A stretch of DNA of 64,000 bases from Candidatus Geothermarchaeum rappei. GTDB taxonomy: Archaea; Thermoproteota; Nitrososphaeria; Geothermarchaeales; JDFR-13. The stretch is from NCBI GenBank assembly GCA_002011085.2, contig MTMB02000001.1, forward strand, positions 353,820-417,819, written 5' to 3'. A program made the translations under genes and the position numbers. The notes under the pieces are model-generated. The model ran no database searches. It saw only the letters and a program-made list of their open reading frames with translations, and was not told the origin of the DNA. Positions 34,046 to 42,739 of this stretch are shown here, piece after piece; the first letter of the stretch is position 1, and every line of letters begins with the position of its first letter.

Positions 34046-35308
34046 ATGTTGAAGATTGATAAGGAGAGGGGGTTCAAAGATCTATGTTCAGTTGATGATG
34101 CGTTGAAAACCATCTTGGAGAGGGTTGGGACTGTTGAACATGAGAAGGTCGATTCCTATAGGGCTTTTGGCAGGGTTCCCGTTGACGACGTTGTTTCTCC
34201 ACTGGATGTACCGCCTTTTAACAGGGCGGCTATGGATGGGTATGCGGTTAGGGCGAGGGATGTTACAGGAGCCTCTGAACTAAACCCTATCCGCCTTAAA
34301 GTAATTGGTGAGGCGAAGACTGCACAGCCATTTAAGGGCGAGGTTTCTAAGGGGGAGGCCGTTAGGATCGATACAGGTGCTCCTATGCCTGATGGTGCGG
34401 ATGCCGTGGTCATGGTTGAATATACAATGCGTAGAGGAGACTATGTTGAGGTTTATACGCCGGTTTCCCCCCTTCAGAATGTCTCTGTTAAGGGTGAGGA
34501 TGTTAAGGCTGGTGATGTCATTGTCTATGGAGGCGTCCCACTAACATCTATGGATGTAGCTGCGTTAGTCAGCGCTGGAATACAGGAGATAGAGGTCTAC
34601 CGGAAAGTTAGGGTATCCATCGCCTCAATTGGCAATGAGCTTAGAGAACCCGGTTCATCTCTAGACCCTGGATATATCTGGGAGACAAATCGTATTATGA
34701 TAGGGGGGATGATAAAGCATTTTCCCATTGAGATCGTTAGATCTGTAATATTGTCGGATGAGCCTGGTGATATCAAGAGATTTATGGCTGCCGCGGCTAT
34801 AGATAGTGACTTGATAATTACTACTGGAGGCACTTCACTGGGTGTAGGAGATACTGTAACAGATATAGTAGATGATTTCGGAGATGTTCTTATCCATGGA
34901 GTGGCGCTACAACCCTCTAAACCTGTTTTACTCGCTATTGTAGACTCTAAACCTTATATAGGCTTACCGGGATACCCAGTTGCAGCAGCGATCTCTACAG
35001 AGGTTTTTGTAGCCCCGGTCTTAATGAAATTATCTGGTATAAAGGGTGTTTATATGCCTCCAATTGTAGAGGCACGGCTTATGAGGAGGGTTGCCTCCCG
35101 GCTAGGCACCAGGCATTATGTACGTGTTAAGCTGTATAGGGATGAAGATGGTTATAGGGCTAGGCCTGTATGGGTCTCGGGAGCAGGGGTATTGAGCAGC
35201 CTCAGTCTTGGAGATGGTTACCTAATAATACCTGAGGATGTAGAAGGGTATGAGGAGGGCGACATAGTCAGTATTCGTCTTTATAGGAGGTTTGTGAGGC
35301 TTGAGTAA
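34046..35308 (+). CDS. moeA: MoeA, molybdopterin molybdenumtransferase
   Basis: A 420-residue MoeA that inserts molybdate (or tungstate) into adenylated molybdopterin. All domains are present: PLDVPPFNRAAMDGYAV at the start, DTGAPMPDGADAVVMVEYT, and the MoCF-type core TTGGTSLGVGDTV and GLPGYPVAA. The ATG follows GTGGGGTG. Its end overlaps the next moeA gene by 8 nt. Two MoeA paralogues side by side are common in archaea, where one may handle tungsten and the other molybdenum. Confidence 0.95.
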   Translation: MLKIDKERGFKDLCSVDDALKTILERVGTVEHEKVDSYRAFGRVPVDDVVSPLDVPPFNRAAMDGYAVRARDVTGASELNPIRLKVIGEAKTAQPFKGEVSKGEAVRIDTGAPMPDGADAVVMVEYTMRRGDYVEVYTPVSPLQNVSVKGEDVKAGDVIVYGGVPLTSMDVAALVSAGIQEIEVYRKVRVSIASIGNELREPGSSLDPGYIWETNRIMIGGMIKHFPIEIVRSVILSDEPGDIKRFMAAAAIDSDLIITTGGTSLGVGDTVTDIVDDFGDVLIHGVALQPSKPVLLAIVDSKPYIGLPGYPVAAAISTEVFVAPVLMKLSGIKGVYMPPIVEARLMRRVASRLGTRHYVRVKLYRDEDGYRARPVWVSGAGVLSSLSLGDGYLIIPEDVEGYEEGDIVSIRLYRRFVRLE

Positions 35309-37280
35309 GATATTTAGGAGGCTTGTCGATGTAGTTGAGGCAGTTAGGCTACTTGAAGAAGCGCTTCATCCTTCTCCCCTGGGGGTCGAGAGGGTTTCTC
35401 TGGATAAAGCGGGTGGAAGGGTTTTGGCTGAGGATATAGTATCTAGAATTGATGTCCCTTCTTTCGATAGGTCTCTGAGGGATGGATATGCAGTTAGATA
35501 TGAGGATACGTCGCATGCCCGGGAAGATGATCCGGTTAAACTAAGGATTGTAGGTGAGGTTGAGGCAGGGTCAGACAAGGTACTTTATATTAGAAGGGGG
35601 GAAGCCGCAAAAATAGCGACTGGAGCACCTATACCTGGGGGAGCCAATGCTGTTGTCATGGTAGAATATACCCGGGAGAAAGATGGATACGTATATGTAT
35701 ATAAGCAGGCTAAGCCTGGGGAATGGATACAGTATGCTGGATCCGATGTAATGTATGGGGAGCCCGTTCTCAGGAAAGGCATAATATTAGGGGGTAGGGA
35801 GATAGGTGTGTTGGCCGCGATCGGGGTTACTGAGGTTCCTGTCTATAAAAGGCCTAGGGTGGCTATCATAAGTACTGGTGATGAGATTATCCGCCCCGGG
35901 GATCCCTTGAAATATGGCATGATATATGATGTGAATGCATACACCCTATATACTCGTCTATTGGAAGATGGTGCTGAGCCAGAGTATCTCGGGATCGCGA
36001 GGGATTCCCCGAAGGAGCTGGAGTCTCTATTGAGCCGTGCTATAGGAGATTATGATGTGGTTGTGACGAGCGGCTCCACAAGCGTTGGACTTAGGGATAA
36101 TTTATATAAAGTACTGTCTAAAATGGGTGGGCGAGGCATTTTATTCCATGGTGTAAAGGCTAGCCCTGGAAAGCCTACAATGGCTGCTGTTGTCGAGGAT
36201 AAGCTTGTAATAGGGCTACCTGGATTCCCAGTCAGTTGTCTTATGATGTATGACAGGATATTCTCGAATATCATTAGAAAGATGTCTGGGCTAGGCGCAG
36301 TTGAGAAGCCGAGGATAAAGGCTAAAGCCGGCTTTATATTAAGAGGTAGAGAAGGCGTTAAATACTATCATCCCGTTTTCCTGAAGAAAGTGGATGGGAA
36401 GACCTACTTCTACCCGATACATGGTGGGAGCGGTGCTATCGCTGCATTGGCGAATGCAGATGGGTATGTTGAGATCCCTGAGAACGTCACATATATAGAT
36501 GTAGGTGAAGAGCTGGAGGTAAGTCTCTTCAGCAGCAGTATCAGACCCTCCGACTTAATTATCGTAACTAGCCATAGTATAGCTCTTGATAATCTAATCA
36601 GGGCTTTTAAAAACAGTCTTCCTGAAGCTAATGTCAAGAATATATACGGTGGATCTACCGCAGCTGTATATGCCATTAGGGATGGATATAATGATTTTGG
36701 GGGGATGCATATCCTCGATGAGGAGACTGGTGAATACAATATACCTTTCCTCAAGTCAATAGACATTCGAGACATAGTTTTATACCGTGGCTTCCTCAGG
36801 GAAATTGGTTTTGCAGTGGCTAAGGGGAATCCAAAGAAGATTAGAGGGTTTAATGACTTGCTGAGAGAGGGCATCCGATTTGTCAATAGGACCCAGGGTA
36901 GTGGCACAAGGGTTTTTATAGACATTAATCTACGTAGGACAGCTGATGAGCAGGGAATATCATTCGATGAAGTAGTATCTATGATTGAGGGTTATAACAT
37001 TGAGGCTAAGACCCATACATCTGTAGTAGCTAGTATAGAGTCGGGTAAGGCTGATGTAGGTGTAGTCACCAGACCTGCAACGATTGATAGGGATGTAGAC
37101 TTTATCCCATTGGGATGGGAGAACTACGATCTTATTGTAAACAAAAGGAGCCTTTCATCCTCTGGAATGTTAAAGGCTTTTATACAGTTTTTGGAGAGTG
37201 ATGTAGCAAGGAGGATCCTAAGGAGTGTAATGGGTATAAAGCTTGATGATAGGTATATGAGTGTATTGCTTGAGCTATAA
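35301..37280 (+). CDS. moeA: MoeA fused to a periplasmic-binding-protein-like domain
   Basis: A 659-residue protein. Residues 1-410 are a second MoeA (DVPSFDRSLRDGYAV, TGAPIPGGANAVVMVEYT, TSGSTSVGLRDN, GLPGFPVS). Residues about 411-659 form a LysR-substrate or PBP-like domain beginning SDLIIVTSHSIALDNLIRAF and containing GSGTRVFID. The fusion occurs in other archaea and some bacteria; the extra domain probably binds an oxyanion such as molybdate or a related ligand. It starts at a TTG inside the end of the first moeA, so they are co-translated. Confidence 0.93.
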   Translation: MSKIFRRLVDVVEAVRLLEEALHPSPLGVERVSLDKAGGRVLAEDIVSRIDVPSFDRSLRDGYAVRYEDTSHAREDDPVKLRIVGEVEAGSDKVLYIRRGEAAKIATGAPIPGGANAVVMVEYTREKDGYVYVYKQAKPGEWIQYAGSDVMYGEPVLRKGIILGGREIGVLAAIGVTEVPVYKRPRVAIISTGDEIIRPGDPLKYGMIYDVNAYTLYTRLLEDGAEPEYLGIARDSPKELESLLSRAIGDYDVVVTSGSTSVGLRDNLYKVLSKMGGRGILFHGVKASPGKPTMAAVVEDKLVIGLPGFPVSCLMMYDRIFSNIIRKMSGLGAVEKPRIKAKAGFILRGREGVKYYHPVFLKKVDGKTYFYPIHGGSGAIAALANADGYVEIPENVTYIDVGEELEVSLFSSSIRPSDLIIVTSHSIALDNLIRAFKNSLPEANVKNIYGGSTAAVYAIRDGYNDFGGMHILDEETGEYNIPFLKSIDIRDIVLYRGFLREIGFAVAKGNPKKIRGFNDLLREGIRFVNRTQGSGTRVFIDINLRRTADEQGISFDEVVSMIEGYNIEAKTHTSVVASIESGKADVGVVTRPATIDRDVDFIPLGWENYDLIVNKRSLSSSGMLKAFIQFLESDVARRILRSVMGIKLDDRYMSVLLEL

Positions 37281-37344
37281 AGCTTAATTTTTGGATATGT
37301 TGATTTATTGTCATTAACTAAAAGGTCATTTAGGTGTCTAAAGG

Positions 37345-37938
37345 TTGAAGAAGAAAAAAGGTGGGAAGAAAAAGGGCTTCTCAATAAAAAAGCTATTGGA
37401 TACGAAGCGTGTTGTATCTATCATAGTATTACTGCTATTTATTGGATCTATAGTTGTAGCTTTTGCACCCACTATATTCTATGGTTTCTTTGTCAGGATG
37501 AAGCCCTTATCCGAGACACCAGTGATAAACCTCGATACAGGTGAGGAAGCTCTGTTCCAAAAGTTTTCATCTAGGAACATGCTTGTAATTATATTCGATA
37601 ATACCAGGGGAGACGACTATAAAAAACTCGTTGATATGATCTCCGACCTCAAAAACTATATAGAGGGTAGAGGCCTTAGAATTATCTTCATATTATCGGG
37701 TGGGGATAAGGAGAGTCTGATAAATTACCTTACTCAGGAACATCCATATTTATTTAATTCATTGACATGGCTTCATGATAAGGATGGTCTTTTTAAAGAT
37801 AAATTGGGCGCTGACCTATCCAGGGCGAGGATATACTACGTCACCAATATAGACTGGAGCTATAAGTATATAGGGGACTCCGATATACAGGAGTCTGCAT
37901 TGATATTCAAGATCGATAAAATTGTTAGGTCTCTCTAA
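37345..37938 (+). CDS. membrane-anchored protein of unknown function, thioredoxin-like
   Basis: A 197-residue protein with a strongly basic start (KKKKGGKKKG), one membrane helix (VVSIIVLLLFIGSIVVAFAPTIF) and an extracytoplasmic domain. The domain pattern, PVINLDTGEEALFQKFSSRNMLVIIFDN then HDKDGLFKDKLGADL..IYYV, resembles AhpC/SCO-like thioredoxin folds, but no CxxC redox pair is present. The TTG start has GGTG upstream. It closely follows the moeA genes but its role there is unclear. Its 3' end overlaps the convergent gene by 14 nt. Confidence 0.65.
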   Translation: MKKKKGGKKKGFSIKKLLDTKRVVSIIVLLLFIGSIVVAFAPTIFYGFFVRMKPLSETPVINLDTGEEALFQKFSSRNMLVIIFDNTRGDDYKKLVDMISDLKNYIEGRGLRIIFILSGGDKESLINYLTQEHPYLFNSLTWLHDKDGLFKDKLGADLSRARIYYVTNIDWSYKYIGDSDIQESALIFKIDKIVRSL

Positions 37939-38299
37939 ACTTATCGATTTCCTCCTCAACTTCTTTTAGCTTCTCCTTGATTATACTAGCCCTCTTCCTC
38001 ATCCGCCGCTTCCTAAGCTCCTTATAAGGCTCTTCCCCCCAAATCTCCATGTTACGGTCATATTGGGATGGTATTTTATCGCCTTCAACTATATGAACTG
38101 GATATAGGATATAGAAATGCCTATTTCTTCCCTTCATGCTTAAAATCCTTGCTATTACCAATTGACCGGGTTCTAGAAACTGGGTCAAGGGAGCCTTTTT
38201 ATGGAATATGCCTATAACCCCCTCCTTGTCATATGTGACCACTCTGCCGATTTCCTTTTTCTTCGATGGTTTTGTGTATACAAGGACGTATCTAGGCAT
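37925..38299 (-). CDS. small basic protein of unknown function
   Basis: A 124-residue protein: a beta-rich N-terminal part (MPRYVLVYT, GRVVTYDKEGVIGIFH, GQLVIARILSMKGRNRHFYILYPV) that could be an OB- or SH3-like nucleic-acid-binding fold, followed by a highly charged helix (EPYKELRKRRMRKRASIIKEKLKEVEEEI). I know no family for it. It is on the same strand as speE and speD, 41 nt downstream of speE, so it may belong to that transcription unit. Confidence 0.6.
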   Translation of the reverse strand: MPRYVLVYTKPSKKKEIGRVVTYDKEGVIGIFHKKAPLTQFLEPGQLVIARILSMKGRNRHFYILYPVHIVEGDKIPSQYDRNMEIWGEEPYKELRKRRMRKRASIIKEKLKEVEEEIDKFRET

Positions 38300-38340
38300 T
38301 TTACCACACCTAACTATTTATCGGTGTTTCTATCTTGGTT

Positions 38341-39156
38341 TTAGAATATGTCTTTTATAACCATTATCTCCCTTGGATATATCAGTCCCTCTATCTTCCT
38401 CTTTAGTCTAAATGGTTTCTTAGCCATAACCATATATGACCAGAAGCCGCCGAATGATGGGATGTAGGTGATGTACATCTTATAGTGTCTATAAACCTGT
38501 TTAACGTTTTCAACGAACCTGCCTATAATATCATGGGAGACTGGATACACCTCTAGGTGGTATACTATACGCCCATCGTCAGACAATATGTTTTTGAGCT
38601 GGTTTAGAAACTTGGTTGTATAAAGCCTATTTACTTGGCTTCCCTCCATACCCTCTTCTCTCAGGTCTGTTAGATCACCTATGATATAATCGAATTTCTC
38701 GGAAGTCTCCTCCACATATTTAAAGGCATCTGTGTTTATCAGCTTAGTTCTAGGGTCGTCAAAGACCCCGTTTGGAACGGAGGGAATATATTTTATAACA
38801 GCCTTAGTAACCTCTATATCTATATCAACTACGGTTATCTCAGCCTCAGGTAACGCTCTCCTTATCTCCCTAGCAGTTCCCCCATCCCCACCTCCTAGTA
38901 TCAATATTTTCTTAAAGCTTTTCTTTATACTTGGTAGTACCAATGCCTTGTGAAACACTTTTTCGTCATATTCAGCTAGTTGCAGAATATTGTCGAGGAA
39001 CAAGCCTTTTCCAAAAGGCGTCTCCCCAATAAGTATCTCCTGATATTTACTCTTTTTTCTATAGAGTACTTTATAGACTGGTGTACCGACATAGGATTCT
39101 CCAAATGGTCCTTTTATAAACTTCTCCAGAATAATCTCTGGTTTCTCTCTATTCAT
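38341..39156 (-). CDS. speE: spermidine synthase-family aminopropyltransferase
   Basis: A 271-residue enzyme transferring an aminopropyl group from decarboxylated SAM to a polyamine. The SAM site ILGGGDGGTAREI is intact, as are VDIDIEV and the catalytic-loop region IGDLTDLREEG, where the usual DSTDP is DLTDL. It keeps the acidic pair but lacks the proline. The gene overlaps speD by 8 nt, so the two enzymes are made together. Archaeal members may make spermidine, thermospermine or longer polyamines; the product is not resolvable here. Confidence 0.93.
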   Translation of the reverse strand: MNREKPEIILEKFIKGPFGESYVGTPVYKVLYRKKSKYQEILIGETPFGKGLFLDNILQLAEYDEKVFHKALVLPSIKKSFKKILILGGGDGGTAREIRRALPEAEITVVDIDIEVTKAVIKYIPSVPNGVFDDPRTKLINTDAFKYVEETSEKFDYIIGDLTDLREEGMEGSQVNRLYTTKFLNQLKNILSDDGRIVYHLEVYPVSHDIIGRFVENVKQVYRHYKMYITYIPSFGGFWSYMVMAKKPFRLKRKIEGLIYPREIMVIKDIF

Positions 39157-39544
39157 TTTTCTCAGCGATATATGTGGGTGTAGCCTCAGGATTATATATG
39201 TAGCCTCTGGACTTGACCACCTTCTTCAATTTCTTGGGCTTAAGTCCCTCAATAATTATGTCAGCTGCCTTCAAGGCCTTCTCCCACTTGTCACATGCAA
39301 ATATATCGATGGTGGCATGCTTATACTCAGGCCATGTATGTATAGATATATGGCTGGCCTCGAGTAATGTTATGGATGTGAATCCCATAGGAACAAACTT
39401 GTGGTAGAGTGTCCCAAAGGATTTTAGGCCGCTTTGGGTTACAGCCCTAGAAATTAGCTTGTTGAGGAATATAGCATCATCTAATTTTTCCGGCTCCACT
39501 CCATATAAATCCAGCATTATGTGAATACCTTTTTCCCTCTTCAT
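39149..39544 (-). CDS. speD: S-adenosylmethionine decarboxylase family proenzyme
   Basis: A 131-residue proenzyme that self-cleaves to make a pyruvoyl cofactor. The processing site reads LLEASHISIHTWPE (60-73), with cleavage expected before Ser64; most members have Glu before this serine, whereas here it is Ala63, with Glu62 one place earlier. His65 and the HTWPE stretch are conserved. Some Thermoproteota relatives decarboxylate arginine instead of SAM, so the substrate is uncertain, but direct linkage to speE supports SAM. The leader contains an unusual hairpin and pseudoknot candidate. Confidence 0.9.
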   Translation of the reverse strand: MKREKGIHIMLDLYGVEPEKLDDAIFLNKLISRAVTQSGLKSFGTLYHKFVPMGFTSITLLEASHISIHTWPEYKHATIDIFACDKWEKALKAADIIIEGLKPKKLKKVVKSRGYIYNPEATPTYIAEKNE

Positions 39545-39545
39545 T

Positions 39546-39585
39546 TCTCCTCATAATTCCAGCGGGTTGTTAAAGGAGACCCGCT
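39546..39585 (-). promoter_or_regulatory. speD leader hairpin with anti-Shine-Dalgarno loop
   Basis: On the minus strand, AGCGGGT pairs with ACCCGCT (39585-39579 with 39567-39561) and the loop holds TCTCCT (39579-39574, including the last stem base). This is perfectly complementary to AGGAGA (39551-39546), the ribosome binding site just before the ATG at 39544. The result is a possible H-type pseudoknot that would hide the ribosome binding site. A TATA-like CTTTATAAAT lies near 39626-39636. Confidence 0.5.
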
Positions 39586-39650
39586 ACCTAAATTAATTAA
39601 AGCAATTCATATATTACCCCCCATTATTTATAAAGTTTTTTATATAGGGT

Positions 39651-40811
39651 TTAATGGATATAGAGGAAGTATCCCTTCAAGTATCTCAGCTCCTTATCGA
39701 TACTCCTATGCATATGATCGGGTGCAGCTCCCCTAACCATCCCTAGATACAGATATCTCCTCCTATTCTCCTCCAAGATCTTATCGATGATTTCCCTTTT
39801 CAATATCTCGGGGGTTATGAAATAGCTACAGCTTGATACGAATAAAATCCCTTGGCTAATATGTTTAACAATATCCTTCAAAACTTTCCTATATTTATTT
39901 ACTCCCTTATCTAGGCTGGCTCTATTTTGAACTAATGCTGGGGGATCCGAGATAATTACATCGAATTTTCCCCCCGACTCATCTAGGAACTTCTCTACCC
40001 TTCCTTCATATACCTCTGACTTCTCCAGGACATCGTTAATCTTTAGATTCTCATATAGTAATTCAATCGACCGGGGTGTTTCCTCGACAAAAACCGTCTT
40101 CTTGGCATTGTTGACCAGAGCCTGAATCCCGAATCCCCCTGTATAGCTGTATAGGTCAAGCACCTTCTTATTACTGGTATATAATCCCGCCTCAAGCCTA
40201 TTAATTCTCTGGTCGAGGTAGAACCCAGTCTTTTGACCTTCTTCAATATCTACCTTGAAAATTGCTTTCCCTTCACGGATGGTCAATACTGTTTCATCTC
40301 CCTTTACCATCCATCCTCTCCACCTTTCTAGACCTATCTCCATCCTGCTCCTCTGATCATTCCTTACATATACATAGTTAGCGATCCCAGACCTCCTTAA
40401 TATCATTGCTATTAAATCAAGCCTGTTGTCCATACCTATGCTACTGCTTTGAATCACAGCAGTATCCTTATACAAGTCTATGATAAGCCCAGGTAAATGG
40501 TCTGCATCTGCATTTACAATTCGTTTTGAATCAAACGGGTAGAACTCCCTTTTCCTATATGCGTAGAGAATGTTTCTTCTAATTATATCAGAAACGTCCT
40601 CTTCAGCCCCTATCTTTAAAAGCCGTACCCCTACTGCACCTATACCCTCATAAAAACCTATTCCAATAGTCTTCCTCCTAGAATCAACTAGTATAATATC
40701 TTCGCCCGGTTCAGCTCCACCATCATCCTCAATCCATTTGGAGTAGATAGTCAGTAACCCGTTAAGAACTTGTTTTTCAGCTCCTCTCCTAAGCCTTACC
40801 ACCTTAACCAT
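39651..40811 (-). CDS. PUA-domain class I SAM-dependent RNA methyltransferase (RlmI-like)
   Basis: A 386-residue protein. The N-terminal PUA-like region (KVVRLRRGAEKQVLNG... SRRKTIGIGFYEG) precedes a middle domain and a Rossmann methyltransferase with VLDLYSYTGGFGIQAL as the SAM loop and IISDPPALV as motif IV. This is the RlmI/COG1092 architecture for 23S rRNA m5C modification; the exact site is unknown. The ATG at 40811 sits inside the end of the nth gene, so it is translationally coupled to it. Confidence 0.9.
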   Translation of the reverse strand: MVKVVRLRRGAEKQVLNGLLTIYSKWIEDDGGAEPGEDIILVDSRRKTIGIGFYEGIGAVGVRLLKIGAEEDVSDIIRRNILYAYRKREFYPFDSKRIVNADADHLPGLIIDLYKDTAVIQSSSIGMDNRLDLIAMILRRSGIANYVYVRNDQRSRMEIGLERWRGWMVKGDETVLTIREGKAIFKVDIEEGQKTGFYLDQRINRLEAGLYTSNKKVLDLYSYTGGFGIQALVNNAKKTVFVEETPRSIELLYENLKINDVLEKSEVYEGRVEKFLDESGGKFDVIISDPPALVQNRASLDKGVNKYRKVLKDIVKHISQGILFVSSCSYFITPEILKREIIDKILEENRRRYLYLGMVRGAAPDHMHRSIDKELRYLKGYFLYIH

Positions 40812-41508
40812 ATCCACCACTTTTATAATACTCGCATAAATCGTTTAAAGGACAATCGCTGCATCTTGGTTTCCTAGCGAGACAGATTTTCCTCCCAAAT
40901 GCTATGAGCTGGAGATGAGCATCTTCATAATCTTCGGGACTAAGTGCATCCATCCAGACTCTACTAATCTCTTCATAACTTCCCTTCTCGCTAACTAGGC
41001 CGAGTCTCCTAGTTATTCTCGTTATATGTGTATCAACTGGAAACGCCTTTCTCCCAGTAAATAACAAAATTATATCGGCGGTTTTATATCCTACTCCAGG
41101 TAGCTCAAGGAGCCTCCTCCTAGCTTCCTCCTCATCTACATCAAGTAGCTTCTCCATATCTCCCCCGTATCTCTCCAATAATATTTTTGTAACTTCCTTG
41201 ATTTTCTTGGCTTTGACGTTATATAATCCCGCTACCAAAATGCTTTCCGCAATATCCTTTTCACCCGCTTTATGTATATTCTCAATCTCGACACCGATTC
41301 TCTTCTCTAGATTCCTATATGCATCTATACTATTCTTGTCATTGGTGTTTTGGGATAAGATTGTGGCAATCAGCATCCTGTATATGTCGTTAGAGGATTT
41401 CACGATTTTAGATGTATATCTAGTTCTCCTTCGGAGATTAATCTTCTTCAGTCGATTATATACCTCCCTAGCCAGATCCAGTTTATCCTCTTTATTTCCT
41501 GTGCTCAT
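40804..41508 (-). CDS. nth: endonuclease III (DNA glycosylase/AP lyase)
   Basis: A 234-residue base-excision repair enzyme. The helix-hairpin-helix ELPGVGYKTADIILL carries the catalytic lysine, FPVDTHITRI the catalytic aspartate, and the C-terminal C-x6-C-x2-C-x5-C cluster (CLARKPRCSDCPLNDLC) binds 4Fe-4S. The ATG at 41508 follows GGAGGAG; a TTG four codons earlier is less likely. It is the middle gene of a three-gene operon with an unknown protein before it and an RNA methyltransferase after it. Confidence 0.95.
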   Translation of the reverse strand: MSTGNKEDKLDLAREVYNRLKKINLRRRTRYTSKIVKSSNDIYRMLIATILSQNTNDKNSIDAYRNLEKRIGVEIENIHKAGEKDIAESILVAGLYNVKAKKIKEVTKILLERYGGDMEKLLDVDEEEARRRLLELPGVGYKTADIILLFTGRKAFPVDTHITRITRRLGLVSEKGSYEEISRVWMDALSPEDYEDAHLQLIAFGRKICLARKPRCSDCPLNDLCEYYKSGGYG

Positions 41509-42625
41509 GCTCTCCTCCAACTATATTTCTTATCTTATTAATACTATCTCTATACTCAGCCTCATCCATATTTCTATATGGATATACATGTAGCAAGCCT
41601 ATTATCCCGACTCTGTCCAATGTCTCTCTAGTCATAACAGCTCTATCAACCATAACACCATCTTTAGAAGCATCATTAAGTAGCTTAAATGAGGTATCTG
41701 ACCTGATCATGAGAAGCAGCTTGTCTCCACCTATTATGTTACTGGGTAATATAATGTATTCATTTAAGACTTCTAAGGCTATTCTCATATACTTCCTCAT
41801 CATACCTTGGATGTAGGAGTCTATCTCATCGTAGTATATAATGGCCCTGGGTAGTATAGTAGTTGATGCGAAGCTGCATTCAACATACTCTTCTAGATTA
41901 AATATATTCTTTACCAGCTTAGGCCACTCTCCTTTACCTGTCAATAAGGAGAGCGGGGGATATCCACAGTGTAATTTGTCCAATGGAATACTTAATATTA
42001 CTATGCTCTCCTCTATATCGGCTTCATTAAATATCCTCCCTATCTCTCTCATAATCCTAATCATCTCGTCTCTCAAGGAAATTGGCCCCTTAGCTTTCTC
42101 TAACTTATATATGTGATTTAACCCGGATAAGTCGAGTATTATGCCGCCCTCGTTCTTAGCTGTTATCTCGAGGGCATGTTCAATATGTTCTATGTCGATC
42201 AAGCCGGATGGAGTCGGTATAGAAGTTATATAAACCATATATTCGGATGAATTTCTTTCCAAGATGTCCAGATCAGGTTTAAATTCATTGTTAGATGGGA
42301 TTATATATGGTGTGAATCCGTTTAACTCAATTATCTCCCTAATAACTGGATCGATAAACTCATCAACATAGATGGTGGTTCCTCTACTGATGGTCTTTAG
42401 TAGCTTAGCGTAAATTTTTCTATACCCTAATACAGGATGCATCTCACTAAACTGGTTTAATAGGGGAAACCTTTGGCATAGGTGGTGTTTCACGTCATCT
42501 TTGGAAAAGTCTAATGGAGTAAGTATTTTATTACATAGTTCTAGTGACTTTATCTCCACATCCCTGGATCGCGTTGTCGCTACATTATCTACGTTGATAT
42601 GGTCTTTTCTTAGGAATCTCTTCAT
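41492..42625 (-). CDS. unknown protein, possibly aminotransferase-fold
   Basis: A 377-residue protein with features reminiscent of fold-type I PLP enzymes: TIYVDEFIDPVIREIIELNGFTPYIIP, YITSIPTPSGLIDIEHIEHAL, GGIILDLSGLNHIYKL and SIPLDKLHCGYPPLSLL, which occupy positions of the PLP-binding aspartate and lysine regions. The aspartate (DLSG) and a lysine (LDKLHCG) exist but neither motif is classical, so it may be degenerate or a distant family. It overlaps nth by 17 nt. I do not claim activity. Confidence 0.5.
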   Translation of the reverse strand: MKRFLRKDHINVDNVATTRSRDVEIKSLELCNKILTPLDFSKDDVKHHLCQRFPLLNQFSEMHPVLGYRKIYAKLLKTISRGTTIYVDEFIDPVIREIIELNGFTPYIIPSNNEFKPDLDILERNSSEYMVYITSIPTPSGLIDIEHIEHALEITAKNEGGIILDLSGLNHIYKLEKAKGPISLRDEMIRIMREIGRIFNEADIEESIVILSIPLDKLHCGYPPLSLLTGKGEWPKLVKNIFNLEEYVECSFASTTILPRAIIYYDEIDSYIQGMMRKYMRIALEVLNEYIILPSNIIGGDKLLLMIRSDTSFKLLNDASKDGVMVDRAVMTRETLDRVGIIGLLHVYPYRNMDEAEYRDSINKIRNIVGGEHEHRK

Positions 42626-42739
42626 GATAATAAAATATTCTCATATAAGCGATTTATTAGTAAAGCAGGGGAAGCCACATTGTCTAGGGGGATTTACGGA
42701 AGTTTAGTAGTTGGTTAATAAAAAAATGATATGGGATAT
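42626..42739. other. intergenic region upstream of the unknown gene
   Basis: An AT-rich 114-nt gap downstream of sdhB. It holds AGGGGAAGCCACAT at 42667-42680, which resembles AGGGGAAGTAGCCACAT at 20927-20943. The promoter for the gene ending at 41492 should lie here. No further gene is seen. Confidence 0.3.
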
